Below are positions 22,760-35,392 of a stretch of DNA of 64,000 nucleotides, piece by piece. How positions within the stretch are numbered: position 1 is the first letter of the stretch; the number at the start of each line of letters is the position of its first letter. Source of the stretch: Ulota crispa. Lineage: Eukaryota > Streptophyta > Bryopsida > Orthotrichales > Orthotrichaceae. Where the stretch lies: the NCBI GenBank assembly GCA_963920765.1, contig OY987247.1, forward strand, positions 10,946,471-11,010,470. Reading direction: 5' to 3'. The translations under genes were made by a program, and so were the position numbers. Below the pieces are notes generated by a model. That model made no database searches. It was not told where the DNA came from and worked only from the letters and a program-made list of their open reading frames with translations.

Positions 22760-25700
22760 TCAAGCACCTACTGCATAACGTTGGCGCTCATCGGCCAATG
22801 CCCATTTTTTGAAGCAATCGTCATGAGGGAAGGTCTTCAAGGTGTACACATTTTGGCAATGCATGCCAACCACAAGGCCAAGGTGGTCATCTAGTTGGTT
22901 TTGCAATCTGTCTTTCAAAAAAGATAGAGCTAAAAAGGTTCGCTCATCCTCCACACTCCCTAGAACATGCACCATGGCAATTTGAGCAAGTTTCAGGTAT
23001 TCCCCAAAGTTCTTGCCTAATGACGAGTTTGCATCCAACGTCTGCCATAGCTTTGTGAGAGGGTTAACTATCTGGTGTGAAGGAGCATTCCGCGGGGGCA
23101 GCTCTATGGCAAACTGAGCATTGGCAATCATGGCAACTTTGGAGAGAGACTACTCGGAGTCAAGGAGGAATCTATCCAAAACTGCTGGGATGCACGTCCA
23201 ACTCTTACCTTTGCCAATCCACTTCAGCTCTCCGTAGAAGCTCTTTATAACAGCCAAGTGCTTGCGGAAAGTCTTGCTGCAGTCCCCCTGCAACCAATAC
23301 TGCGGGTACATACCACCCAACGCGTCCATGAGGCCATGATCCGGGAAACGTGACACCAGCTCCTACATCAGCTTCTCTGCAGCAACCAATACAAGAGCAA
23401 TAAATCCAAACCAAGTTAAGTTTTTGTCTCCCTACCCAATCCCAACTCAATGTTGTCAATGAATACAAGATGAATCTTACCCTAGTAAACAAAATTTAGA
23501 CCTTGCTTATTAAAGCATTTAGAATCACAAGAATAAAAGCGCAAACAAAAAAAGACTTATTCTACAAAATCTAAAGCAAGAAAATATAAAACCAAAGAAA
23601 ATTGAGGTTGTGAAGCTGAAAATTGAATTGATGTTGGGGAGAACTTACCTTTGCAGTCATTTTGTACATCTGCAATGATGGCCGCGTATCCTTCTTGATG
23701 CACCATGGCTCCATCATGCATTGCAAAAAGAGTCTCCCCACCTACTATAAAAGTAAGAATCTCACAAGATAAGTTCAAATTCGCATCCCATTTCATCAAA
23801 ATCTGCTCATGAGAGCACTGTAAAACCTGGTTGTATGCATGGAACTCATCCTTGTGGAAGGCCGTGTTAGCATTCAAGTAGAATGTGTAAAGGCTTGATT
23901 TGCAAGTGCCCAAGGCTCCTACAAAATTGCAGATGAAGGAGTCTCTTTTTTGGGCCCACTGAATCAATGTATCTATAGTATCCAACATGGACAGCAAGGC
24001 CATCATCTCGAGCAGAATGTAGGGATCCAAGAGCAATCCTAGCTTTGCTTGCAAACATGCAAAATCCTAAAACATTAGAGTTCTTCACCAACATTAGTGC
24101 AAACAAGCCAACCATGTAAGACACGTGTTCAACAAACCAAGCAATGATGGAAACTAAACATACATAAAGAATAGAAAGCAATCAAATACAAAAAAATGGA
24201 AAGCCAAAACAAAAAATTGAACCAACAACTTACTCAAGCCTTATGACCCCACTGTCAGTCACTCTTGTCACTGTGCATCATCGCCATAACCCCTTTGTAC
24301 TCTGCCAGTAGGCGGCAAATAGGAGCCACGCAACTCATCCACCGAGTCTTGACGTTTTTCAGCAACTTCAAGCCCTTGCAATCAAGCTGCTGAGAAAGCG
24401 CTTTGAATTCTGCCGCCTTCTTAGGGGAATGGGCAAAGTAGCTTTGCGTTGTCTGAAGCACCTCCTCCATTGCATGCATCACTATGAAAGTGGACAAAGA
24501 CTGCGTAGCCAAATTCAATTGATGCGTGCAACAATGGACGCCAATAGCAAAAGGAGCAAACCTCTCCTTTATTTGCACCGTAACCCCGTTCTTCAGACCT
24601 TGGAAGCTGCTAATGCCGTTTGCGCCAAAGCATAGCACCTTCTCGGCTAATGCGGCTTCTGTTACGCCTCCCTCCGCAGTCAAAGCCGCTATGATCACAG
24701 CAGTGAGGTTGTTTGTAGTTCTTCCATTGGACTCCATCTTTTGAACGGTGAGAAGAAGCGGGATATGGCACTAGTTCACCATGACGTACGCGTGTATGGC
24801 GATCCAACTAGTATTGCCGCAAGCATTGGTTTCATCTATAGATAAAGCAAAATACTTGCTACTGGAAACAAGACTGTGAATTCTTTGTTTCACAATATCA
24901 TACAAATGCTCAGCCACATCCCAGCCAAAGCCATCTCCCTAGTGCTTACAAGGAAGTTCCGGAACCTCCAAGAACTCATACAGTTCAAATTTGGCCTCAA
25001 ACTCCAACATTGGCCTTCCATCTGCAAGCAACTGAAACAAAGTAGCAAATTGCACACGCTTCTTCCTTGATTCCAACGTGTTGCATCCTTGGATTTGTTC
25101 AGCTATAGACATGGGCCCATGAGTTGCACAAAGTACCGTGCATTTCTTGTGCACCTCTTGCTGCCCATGTTTTGAAATAGTATCCCATTTGGCCGCCATT
25201 TGCACCGGTTTGCCTTGCACCACCGTGCAGTGCTTGCACTGAGCCATGTGCTGGGTGCCATTGTCAACTAGCACCAACTTGCTCCAGGGTTCTTTGGCGG
25301 ACTACTCGGCATTGAACTTCCATTGCGCCTCGTAGTTCTTTTTGAATTGCTTTAGGTTGCTTGAGGTGGCTGCTCCAACGGTGAGCGCGGATTTGCCCTT
25401 CTGCTTCTTCCCACCACAGTATGACAGGTTTGTGAAGGCGTCGTCATCTGAATCATCCATGTCATCTCTGCTTAGGTCCTCCTTGTCTTCCATTTTGCAC
25501 CCCTCATTGTCAAAGACATGTATAATCACAGGATAGGAGAGAAGAATCTCTGTATTAGCGGATTGAGACCCCCCAATCTCCACCAAGTCTGCAAGATGAG
25601 CAGTGGAAGACCCCTCGCCACCAACATCGCCCACGTCGCTCAAGGTGGCCACTGCCAGCGACGCCCGGTTGAGAGAATTGCGAGTTGACAAAAAATTTGA

Positions 25701-25907
25701 CCACATGGTGGTTCCATGCTGAGCTCTCTTTTGAGCCACCTCCTCCAGGACCCTCTTTGAGGCTTTGGCTTTTCTTTCAGTAGCCTTGGCCTCTTTTTTC
25801 AAGCGTGCTAACTTTTGTTTTTGCCTATCAGCTTGTAAGATGCTATTGGTCTTGTTGGCAGCGTTGGCGAACCCAATATCTGCAGGAGTGGACAAAAGCT
25901 CCGCCAT
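22760..25907 (-). pseudogene. hAT-type transposase, multiply broken
   Basis: Read on the minus strand. A 201-codon N-terminal part (Met at 25907) is Lys/Arg-rich, then acidic. It is followed by a zinc-finger-like block with CKHC and spaced His (about 25230-25150), the transposase core with 'HCCTHQLNLATQSL' and 'KTRWMS' (about 24600-24320), further core exons at about 24073-23643 and 23378-23150, and the C-terminal dimerisation part containing 'SVEDERTF' (about 22940). Exon borders inferred are AG before 24073, GT after 23649 and AG before 23378. In-frame stops are TAG at 25302, 24939, 24771, 23363 and 23150, and TGA at 24255 and 24234. Coding similarity continues across each one, so these are disabling mutations rather than true ends. 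The family is a BED/TTF-finger hAT transposase. I did not find its terminal repeats. Confidence 0.8.
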
Positions 25908-27284
25908 TGGAGAGAAAGAAAGAACAACCTACAAACCCTACACTTGGAAGATACACAATAGAACTCTAGCAATCCAAAGCACAGATTACAGAGCATGGAC
26001 AGAAATATGAAATCAAGCAAAATTGAACAACAAAGCACTGAAAGCAAGCAACATCGACAAAGACAAAGAGAAGAAGAGGATACTAGGGTTTTCCTATGGC
26101 AAATTCCCGTAAATCCCACTGCCTAGTGAGCCACGCCTTCCCAACAAAAACCTCCACGATCGCCAAAGTGAAAGCGAGCCATTATTCCAAGCTTAAACGG
26201 ACAAAAATAGCCGCACCCTCCACGGAGTGGAAGTGAATGTGGCGATGAAGCCATTACTCACAAAACCAAACTGGCTGTGAATGCAATCTACACATCCACT
26301 ACCTGGCTGTGAATGCTTAGAGACAAAAGTAACACCAACTTCGTACTATGCTACAAGGTTGCGGAGTGGGCTACAAGCTCGTCAATGCTGGCGTGAAGAT
26401 GGCGCGAGAGGGAAATGAATGAAACCTTGGTGGCAACACAGGAGCAGATGGCGCAAGAAGACAAAGCATATGCGGCTACAAGCTACAAAAACATAACGAA
26501 AACCCTGCCAACGAACTGGCGATGAAACCCTACAATCCATATCTGCGTGACGTCACCGCAGCAGTAAGACCTAAACCTGTGCATGGAGACAAGCAATATG
26601 GGCCCCTATCAGCGCAATTTTGTTCTCATTAAAAAGCGTGGCTCTCAACTTTTGGTGCAAATTGGCTGCAATTCACCAAAAAAAGAAACCATGTTGACTG
26701 TTGCCTTTCACCTTTCATAGGGGCATGGTGATTGTAGGAAAACTAGCTCAACAAACTTATAGGCATGCTTGTAGGCGCATGTAGGCATGCGGAAGGCTTT
26801 CTTTTGCCAGCTTCTAGGACCTTTAGGGTGAACTTCCATGTTGCATCAGAATGAGCAAACTACAAAAAACAACAAAGGAGTTATGGAACCATTCATAGAA
26901 GTGATGAAAAACAATAGAGTTACAAATTGGAAATGGTGTTCCAACAAATTACTTGCAAGAAGCATGGGAATGTTGGAGATTTTTGAGTTATCTAAAGTAG
27001 GAAAACATTGGTCTCTGTGGTTTGGTTTGATGCAGCATGGGAATTAGTCTTTACACCTGCAAATCAACGCTAAAACCCATACCTCTTGAACATCAAGGGA
27101 AACATTTTCTAGATCATCGTCAAAACTTGCAGAGTGCAGATCAGTTGAATTAAAAAAAAAAAAAGGCACTACCTCAGAAGTGCTAAGAATTGAATACAAT
27201 GGGAGAACTAAGCAAGCGACAGTTTCTTGTGGGTCACTTTGAATCAGAGATCACGAGGTCGCCACAAGTGCAATGCTCCCCTCA
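25908..27284. other. 5' flank of the hAT-like element, then intergenic
   Basis: 25908-26600 is GC-richer than the surroundings and probably belongs to the hAT-like element upstream of its transposase. No matching terminal inverted repeat was found around it. 26600-27284 holds nothing I can support. Confidence 0.4.
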
Positions 27285-27748
27285 GAGCATCCGCACCCTT
27301 GCACACAACCTAGAGCTCTCAAATGTCGAGAGTGCATCCACAATCAAGGGCTTGCTCAAATCTTAGATGTCCCACCCTTGTCCTTGAGCACGTACTAGCA
27401 AAGCGTATCACCTAGGATAGGTGTTGAGTTTCAATTGCAAACCTCTTCTGTCAAACAATCAACAAGTTTCAATTGCCTTGGGCTTGGGCGTGCTAACTCT
27501 TCATCAAACCCTAAACGTTACGATGTTTAAGCTACAATTGAGTAGGCCCTCACTTGCATATTGAGCTACAATTGAGCAGTCCTTAGCTTGCATGCGACGT
27601 TGGCACATTTGCACATTTGCGGTGAGGTGTGCCAAGAGGAGCGGCCACACCAAGTGTTATTGCTATTGAGGATGTGTTTAACGTATAGAGCCACGCCAAG
27701 TGCTATTGCTATTGAGGGCGTGTTTAGCGGACAAGGGTGCAGATGCTC
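27285..27748. mobile_element. PIF/Harbinger-like MITE overlapping the GNAT gene end
   Basis: The left end is GAGCATCCGCACCCTTG and the inverted right end is GAGCATCTGCACCCTTG (16 of 17 match). It is flanked by TCA at 27282-27284 and TCA at 27749-27751, a perfect 3-bp target duplication. The ends belong to the same GAGCATC type as the MITE at 11728. Its right terminal repeat lies inside the reading frame of the GNAT gene on the minus strand and supplies that gene's last codons and stop. Confidence 0.85.
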
Positions 27749-28335
27749 TCAGAGGCGGCCACCCTCTCACGCAACCACACCTTGCAGTCGGGCCAGTTTT
27801 GCTTCTCCAGAGAATACTTGATTTGCTTACCCCATTCCCCCTCACTGCCATCCTCCCCCACAACGCCTGCTTCCTTGCACCCCATCTTTCCCAACACTGC
27901 GCGCATGCCCTCGTTCTGCTCTGCCGTCACCCACTCCACCATCTCCAACCCTAATTCTTCGAACCCCAACGTCAACAGCAACAAATGCACGTCCCAAACA
28001 AATCCCCGCCCCTGCTGCTTATGAGCAAGTATCACTCCCAGTTCGCCTCGCTTTAGGGTTTCGTCTCTCCAGAGGCTCCGGTACCCCGCTTGCCCGATCA
28101 CCGCTTCGCCAGGGATCATGCCTTTGAGGACGACACTGAAGTTGCGCGCTCGTCCCTGGAGTTCGTCCTGCGCACGCGCCTCTCGTCGGGCTGCCATTCG
28201 CGGTGCGTCCCAGGGCTGGTTCAATAGGACCTGCAGGTGGTGCATCGTCTTCGGGTCTGTGAAGAGAGAAACTAGGGTTTCGTCGTCGTCGGGAATTGGC
28301 GTGCGGAGAATGATACGCTGTGTCTGTAAATCCAT
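27724..28335 (-). CDS. GNAT-family N-acetyltransferase (RimJ/RimL-like), single exon
   Basis: This encodes 203 residues from ATG at 28335. The N-terminal 'LQTQRIILRTP' strand is typical of the RimJ/RimL-like acetyltransferase subfamily. The acetyl-CoA loop is HKQQGRG (residues 105-111), followed by a long helix and 'VTAEQNEGMRAVLGKMGCK' (136-154), the usual motif-B region. It presumably transfers acetyl from acetyl-CoA to an amine; the substrate cannot be inferred. The reading frame runs into the MITE at 27748, so residues 197-203 (SICTLVR) and the stop are MITE-derived. Across the empty site the frame would end about four codons later than it does now, so the tail was replaced rather than the catalytic domain cut. 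The gene is GC-rich, intronless and unlike its AT-rich surroundings. A TTG-started extension upstream is not needed. Confidence 0.75.
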   Translation of the reverse strand: MDLQTQRIILRTPIPDDDETLVSLFTDPKTMHHLQVLLNQPWDAPRMAARREARAQDELQGRARNFSVVLKGMIPGEAVIGQAGYRSLWRDETLKRGELGVILAHKQQGRGFVWDVHLLLLTLGFEELGLEMVEWVTAEQNEGMRAVLGKMGCKEAGVVGEDGSEGEWGKQIKYSLEKQNWPDCKVWLRERVAASESICTLVR

Positions 28336-29171
28336 CGGATCAATCACTGGCGTACAACTCAAAATGACGTTGCTCGAGGAAATGCGCGGTTTCCCTCACG
28401 GAGAAAGCTTGACCACCATAGCCAGCAAGAAAAACACGGACTTCACTTTATTGTACAAGCTCAAGTACTGTAGGTTTCGAAAAAGAGCTCTGAAAGAACC
28501 AGTGAAAATAATGAAGTGCGTCTGTAGATTAGAAGAACCGCAAGGCTGTGAAATGAGCTCAATTGAGATTGCTCTCGTCAACAAAGGTTCGCTCTGTCTG
28601 GAGGTTTCCTTCGCGAAAAGGGCTTCGTCGCCGCCATAGCCAGCGCCAGCGTGAGCTTCACTGCAGCAATCAGTAACAACCTAACTTGACCGTACCGAGT
28701 ATTTCTGCTCCAGTAGGAATTATATTGCACGCCATGGGTCCCAAAGTCAGTCCAACAAGCCCATCCACCTTGATTGTGACTTGGGTAGTTTAACCCTTAA
28801 AATCCTGGTTGTATCGTAATTCTATGATGACGCAAATCTGATTTTTGTTCTTTTCTTGATGCAGATTGTGGATTAGAGTGGTTAGACAAGAGTGCTTGCT
28901 CTTGGCATTTCGGCAGCATGTTCATTTTGGGATCCACTACAGGGATCCGTAAGTCATAGATACGCTCTAGCTACGTATTTGTAACCCACTTCCAATACAA
29001 ATGCTGTGCAAAGTCAGAAAAACGATCAAAGAAACATGTCGAACATCGCAAAAGGTGGAGACGAATAGCAAAATACAACCCTAAAAAATTCAAGCAAAAT
29101 CCAAAACAACATCTTTAAATACGGGAAAAATATCCTATTTTGGCCGCAGCAGCACGTTGGGTTGTCTAGGG
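28336..29171. other. 5' flank of the GNAT gene and intergenic
   Basis: 28340-28680 keeps a gene-like base composition and presumably holds promoter and 5' untranslated sequence. A TTAACCCTTAAAATCC phrase at 28791 resembles a TTAA-family end but has no partner. The rest is featureless. Confidence 0.45.
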
Positions 29172-30105
29172 GTTTCCCTAAAGGACCGTTGTCTCTTCAA
29201 GGGATAGGTTGGACTTTGGGCATGTACCTATGGCTAAACTATTTTGTGTGATTTTTTTAAACTTTTGTGGAAGGTGGGAAATTCAAAGATCTATGTAGGC
29301 ATCTAATTTTTTCTTCATTTTGATATTTGATGAAGAAGTTATGCATGAATTTCAGAAAATTTGGGGAGGACTGCCCATCCAAGCAGCACAAAAACTTCTT
29401 TAAAAATTACTTTTTTTTAAAACTCAAATTTGAAATTGGTTCTTTAGATTTTTTTATTCATAAGAGGTTTTGAATCATTCAATTGCAATCAATGACATGA
29501 AAGTTATAGGGAGTTTTTATTTGCGGGCAGTTATGGAATTTCTACTAAAAAATAAACTTTGAAGTCCTTTATTTTCCACAATTTTCAATATTTTGGAAAA
29601 AAAATTAAACCAAAGGAAGTAGATTGTTTATCACAACATTATCACCATTGGGATTTGCATTTTTCATTCCATAATTAAATTCTCAACAATTTAGTGATTT
29701 GACTCATTCTCTACTTTTTACTTATTGATTTTTCCCATATGTTATATAGTTTCAATTGATTTGAAAATTCTCCCACACATACCTAACTTGATCTCCTACA
29801 TGAAAAAAATAAAGCACAATTTTGGGTAGAGCAATTTTTTTGTTATAAGAGTGGTCAAAGGCTTCTAAATTTTTTGGGTAGCATGCATTTTTTTTTTTTT
29901 TTAATCTCTTTAGATGTAAATATCTCACTCCTCTCCACTTGGAATGAGCTGATTGTTTTCCCACAAGTACCTCTTCTAGTCTGGGGCAAGATCCTACGGT
30001 TGAATTTTCCAAAAACAAAACATAAAATCCCTGTTTACTAAACCTCCTAGAAGTGGCAATTTTTAGTGATTTTGGCAGGAAAAAGGGCTGGGTCCTTTAG
30101 GGTTT
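29172..30105 (+). mobile_element. TTAA-flanked MITE, copy 2
   Basis: Same orientation as copy 1. The left end is decayed ('gtttccctaaaggaccgttgtc') and the right end reads 'gggtcctttagggtttaa'. Internal landmarks match copy 1: 'ttgggcatgtac' near the left, 'gaagaagttatgcatgaattt', and 'tcactcctctcc' near the right. About 0.93 kb, no transposase. Confidence 0.7.
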
Positions 30106-31266
30106 AACTAATACAAAATTAAATAAACTTTGATGAATAAAAATTGTATCATTTGGACATCAAAAGACTATCACACAATTTGTACATAACCAAACTCAAG
30201 AATATGGACGTTTGCATCCAAAGAACTGAAAGTATCAATTACATTCCATTCTTAATCAATCACATGTATGTTTCAATACTTAGAAGACTTGTATGACTAT
30301 TTTAATGGTAAAATTATCTCCTATATTGTGTTTATTAATTTAAAAAAATCATTAATTCAATCACTATTGTTGAATACTCCAACCTATACGTATTTGTATG
30401 TCTATATCCTACTTCAAACTAATCGTAAGTCAACATCCAATACTAGCTAAGGTGATCATAATCAAGAATAACACCTCCTTCAAAATATTCATATTCTAAG
30501 TTTGTGTAGAACATAATTTCCTCTTTTATTGATGTTTTAAGGCTTTGTGGATATCTATTGAGTGAAGTGAATTACAGTGGGTGGTTGGAAGTGTAAGTGT
30601 TAATATAACAATTAAGATGTGTATAAGAATATATAAATGAGACAAAAAATGAATAAAATAATCCAAGTTAATTTTTTAAAAATCACACTACGCAAGTTTT
30701 TTCAATTACGAGTGCTTTTAGTATGATAGTTCCAAGTTACACAATGTAAAATTGGAAAGCAAACATCCCAAAAGAACATGAATTGCCATTGACATTAAAA
30801 ATTTAAGCCTGAAAAAAATGTGAAAATATATATAAGACAATACACTTTCAATGCAAAGTTAATATAAATTACATAATTCCTTGTAATTGTCAAAACCATT
30901 TGGAACAAAACTGAAAACAAAACTCAAAAAATCCTTAATCAGGGATCTTACATGGCTACTCAATATTTAACCTTTCGTTGTCGCAATATGCATGTTTTGA
31001 ATGACTCAAGGTCAAATATTCAGAAAAGAACAACACAATGTACCATACCTCAGTATCTCACCAAAAGGTAGGAGTATTTGGTACAATCCTCGGAGCTGAC
31101 AAAAACCTTTAATAAACAATTTCATCATTTTGCAACAATAGTACAGGTAGATTACAATGTACATTATCTCACATGTCATTTGATGTATCCAGAAGCATGG
31201 TGCATGGATACATCAACCGTTTTCTAAACAGCCAAATCTCCAATCTGGAAATACACAACTCAATGG
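30106..31266. other. AT-rich intergenic and APE1L 3' flank
   Basis: No gene is visible. The last few hundred bases before 31267 probably include the 3' untranslated region of the minus-strand APE1L gene. Confidence 0.5.
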
Positions 31267-34200
31267 TCATGTATCTAAAGAATCCACTTGCCTGCTTTGT
31301 ATACACTCAATCTTGGCAACTTCCTTTGAAGCAGGTCGAATCTCCATAGTAATGGGGCAATGGTCGCTACCACAATAACCTGCATTTTTTTTTAAAGTAA
31401 TTGATTTCAGGCAGTACAGAATACCAGAGGAGACTATTTTTTCATATCAGAGAAGCTGCAAAACTCAAAAATATGCTTCAATAAGGAAAAGAGTTCGCCT
31501 ACTGACAAGTTCTGCTTAAATTACATACCAATAGATCTAGAGATTCAAATGAAAGTGGGGAGAGTAAGTTAGTGCTCAAGTACTGCCAGGTTGTGAGACC
31601 ATTGAGTGACTGAGCAAAATAACCTACCTTCCTGCTCAATACCCTGCCCGTGAATATCGCTGCTAACAAGCCTGTCGAGCAATTTTCTGGACAGTAAAAA
31701 GTAGTCAATTCTCATGCGCTTCGCACGGTACCTGCCAGACGGGACAGCAATTAAAGCAAACTTTAATATCAGCCAAGCACAAGACCAATGTGATCTAGAA
31801 CAGCAGGAAACACACAACAACCACCAACCAACACAGGAGACTAATGATGAACCTGAAAGTATGCACAAAACAAATTCCACAAGTAGAAAATTTTCAACGT
31901 ACTTTCCAACAGGGTTCCCTGACCAGGTAAAGCCAGTATCGAATTCTTGTTGCTTGTGTAAAGACCTATATGTATCAACCAAATCTCCTCTGCTCAGAGT
32001 CCAAAAGCACACGATTAAGTGAGCAGCTGCGTTAAAAGATTTTCGTGACTCACGTGCCCATCCAAAAAGAGCATGTTAGGATTAAAAAGTCAAGATACAA
32101 CTGATGCAGCATTTGGTATAGTGCAGATTACAAAATTTGAAAGAGAAATTCTTGTTTACCAAGAAGCCTACTTACTGAACCGGACAGCATTGTTCACGAC
32201 AGAATGAGAAAATTGCAAGTTTGACTCTTAAACATTCCATGTCCGTGGTTGTTGCCACATCTAACCCAGTTGATAGTAAACCTAGACAGTTGAGAGGATA
32301 CGCACTCTGACAAACAATCGGCAAATCGTTGGCGCTCTCCAGCTGTAAAGCCTGGCTGTCCGATATCCTATTCCACACATACCATTCTATATCATTAACT
32401 TGGGCGAGTTCAAAATCAGGAGCGTTGTGATAAATAAATAATTGTCACGCAATACACAAATCATCAAATATTGAAAAGATCAAATGTCTCCATAATCAGA
32501 TGATCACAAGTTACCACGATGAAAAAATGAGTCACCTATTTATGCAAATAGTCGATTAATCTGCACCAACAATTGCAGCTTCTGCACTAGCGGACAAACA
32601 GCCAAGAAGGATTGGCTTCTTCCTGATTTGAGTTTCTTTCTAGCAGTTTATTTCCTTTTTGACTTTCGTCGGTACAAGCTGATGAGAAAGATCCAATAAG
32701 AAATAGATACGACGACCGGCAGAGAAACTTTAGTACCTCAGCATTTGGAGGTGCATAACCCTGAAGTTTGGCGGTAGCAAAAAAATCCGGGTGACTTACA
32801 TCGATATCCTCGTGGCTGCATAGAGAACCAGTAGATTAAAGGCAGATCAAACGTGAGGAATACATCCACAACAGATCAGGACATATTCAAATCAAACGAA
32901 ATACTAATCGATACCCTGATAAGCACAAACTTCCACCTAAACTTGTGATGTCACTTTCAAAGTTCAAATCTCTCAACGGGTCTTTGAAGACATGTAGTAG
33001 CGTTACACCACAATCTGACAAAACACAATATAACATACGAATGTGATAACTCGAGGCTGGTTATACCTGACATTGAGGTCTCCGCACCAGATCAAGGGCT
33101 TCTTATGAGGTCGTTTCACAAACTCAAGGATACGTGCATCCCAAGCTCGTCGCCTTGGAAATCCCGTATCCTCGTCTTTCCAACCATTGTTGGGGACATA
33201 TGTGTTAAGCAGCCGAAAAGAATGAAATTCTGCCAAAACAACTCTCCCATCTGCTTCATGCTTTAATTTGCTTCCATCTGCACACAAAAGACCAATAAGA
33301 TCGTACTATAAATTCTAATAATCTGATGAGTTCTAGATCTTGATGTGCCTGCCTATGAAAACAATCAAGTGTCGCCCACATGCAAGTTGCATTAGGAAAT
33401 ATCTCCAAATCATCATGAAAATCAAGAGAGAGTAGTAGGTGCAACGAGAAACCAGAAACGAGCCTAGCACAAAAGACACAGCAGTTGGTACACGTTGCTA
33501 GTCGTCAAGGAAAGACTCAACAGACCCAGTGGAAGAATCCATGTACAAGACTTCTGGACCTGAGGCCTTGACTTCAAAGATCGATGGTCACGCGCAGCCC
33601 TAGGGTTCGCGCAATGAGCCGTTACAATTAAGGAGATTCAGAACAGATTTCTGATTCATGTATTATTCGTTCGCTGTGCTAGTGTGCTCTGGAAAACATC
33701 AAATCCTGCACTTTCAAAGCCATCTAGTTGAATGCGAGCTCCTCAATATATGCTGATACTATCCTGATCAGCATGCAAGATAGCTACTAAGACATTATTG
33801 AGGTAGTCGCGTGACATCAAGCGTTCGATTTAAGGCGATGAATGTAAACTACTTTGAAGACTGGACTTGCTAATGTACAAATAACCAAGATCCACAACAC
33901 AACTCCAAATGCAAAATATGACACGACTACAATCTACGACCGTCAATATATGCACCTGTGTCATGTGAAGGGTAAGTCAAAGCACCTGACTGGTCCAAAG
34001 AGTATGATATTGAAATTGGGGAGCAATTGTGCTTCACGAGGAGAGCAGTTCCCCCGTACTTGCTGTCACCCAGCGACCACCAAACTCCGTAGTCTGAAAG
34101 TGGTGACACTGACAGTGTACGCATCATGATCTGTTCAGATGGATTAACACCACCCCCACCCCACCAGATGGTGTACCCTATCTTATAAGTCGTCTTCTAC

Positions 34201-35392
34201 ATGGCAAAACTCAGCATTGAGCTGAATAAACGATTCAAAGTAGAATATTTGAGGTGCACATTAAACCACCACTATTCGAAAGAAGTAAAGTGTAAACTGC
34301 GTACCGCCAATACAAAATGCCCATGTTGAAAAGCTAGGTGTTTAAAAGCAAGAGAAAATTTCACAAGCTAGCTCTGCACGATAATTTCCTACAACGAGCA
34401 GATTTTACCGAGATTTTCTATGAGCACGAGTTAGAAAAGGATAAAACTGAATATTGACATGTGCAAACGTGGTACGAGAATATTAGGTGCATCTCAAAAT
34501 CATACAAGACCACCATGATCCTCCTTATTGAGAGTTGAATTATCGATGCGGGCACTTAATGAGGACACACAGCTCAAAGTTCGAGAACAAACCTGTTTAT
34601 CTTCACGTGCAGAATTAGTATCATCTTTGATCTCGCTAGGATTCTTAGGTTCACCTTTCCGACCTGCTGCTGGGATACGAACTTCCTGTTACCCGCAACA
34701 ATAAAGATACTGAAAAGCCATGAAAAATATGCCTTCAAATTCAATATGTCGTACGCATCCTCGAAGAAAACAATTAAGCGATCTAGTAGCGTCGATACTT
34801 TTTCAAGGGAAAATTTCATGCATACCCCTGAAGTTTGCAATAATTTCATACATACCCCTGCTTTTTCAGAAATTTCACAAATACCCTTGGACCAAAATTT
34901 TCAAGCGTTTTTTGTTGTTGTGCGTGCCACTTTCCTTCTTCCTTGTGCGCACGAGTAACAACAAAGAAGTAGTGTGCGCACAAAGGGAGAAGGAAAGTGG
35001 CATGCACAACAAACAAAAACGCTTGAAAATTTTGGTCCAAGGGTATTTGTGAAATTTCTGAAAAAGCAGGGGTATCTATGAAATTATTGCAAACTTCAGG
35101 GGTATGCATGAAATTTTCCCTTTTTTAAATCAAGAAATGTCATCCGGGTTAATGTGTCTGAAACCTGAATAGCGATGACGTCTGGATCGAGGCTGCGAAG
35201 GAAGCTGAAAACTTCTTCTCGGTTGGTCTTCAACCGAAGTAAGAAGCTGTTCGTGTTCCATGACATGAACTTCGTTGGTTCTCTCTTCTCAGAATCGTCA
35301 TTAGCACAGATTGGAGTGTCATCGTCCCCACGAGAGGTTGCCAACCTCTTGAAAGACCCTTCTCGGCCAATGGACTTGAAAAATCTCTTCAT
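31267..35392 (-). CDS. APE1L: AP endonuclease, APE1L type (ExoIII/EEP family), nine exons
   Basis: Exons on the minus strand: 35392-35165, 34685-34593, 34130-33986, 33277-33067, 32815-32737, 32367-32306, 31989-31903, 31731-31628, 31379-31267. All introns are GT-AG and all phases agree, giving 373 residues, near the length of Arabidopsis APE1L. The enzyme cuts DNA 5' to abasic sites in base-excision repair and some relatives trim blocked 3' ends; it acts in the nucleus. Catalytic residues of the endonuclease/exonuclease/phosphatase fold are present: Asn46 in SWNTNSF, Glu77 in EVR, Tyr182 in NTYVPN, Asp222 and Asn224 in WCGDLNV, Asp311 in RMRIDYF, and Asp342-His343 in GSDHCP. The N-terminus starts MKRFFK as in plant APE1L. 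Intron 1 hosts a foldback MITE. The upstream in-frame GTG is not used as a start. Confidence 0.93.
34807..35120. mobile_element. Long foldback MITE in APE1L intron 1
   Basis: Two arms of about 145 bp are near-perfect inverted copies around a short centre near 34950-34975. The ends are GGGAAAATTTCATGCATACC and its inverted match. The flanks CTTTTTCAA (left) and TTTTTTAAA (right) could be a degenerate 9-bp target duplication, which would point to a Mutator-like origin. It is transcribed with the host gene, so the intron should form a hairpin of about 145 bp. Confidence 0.8.

Noticed and set aside
23557..24181. Separate small genes suggested by individual open frames in the hAT-like region
   Set aside because: They join through splice sites and in-frame stops into one broken transposase.
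27688..28639. Plus-strand open frames over the GNAT region
   Set aside because: Shadows of the GC-rich minus-strand gene; only the minus frame has acetyltransferase motifs.
34846..35109. Open frames on both strands with nearly identical peptides
   Set aside because: Both strands translate alike because the region is the palindromic MITE in APE1L intron 1.
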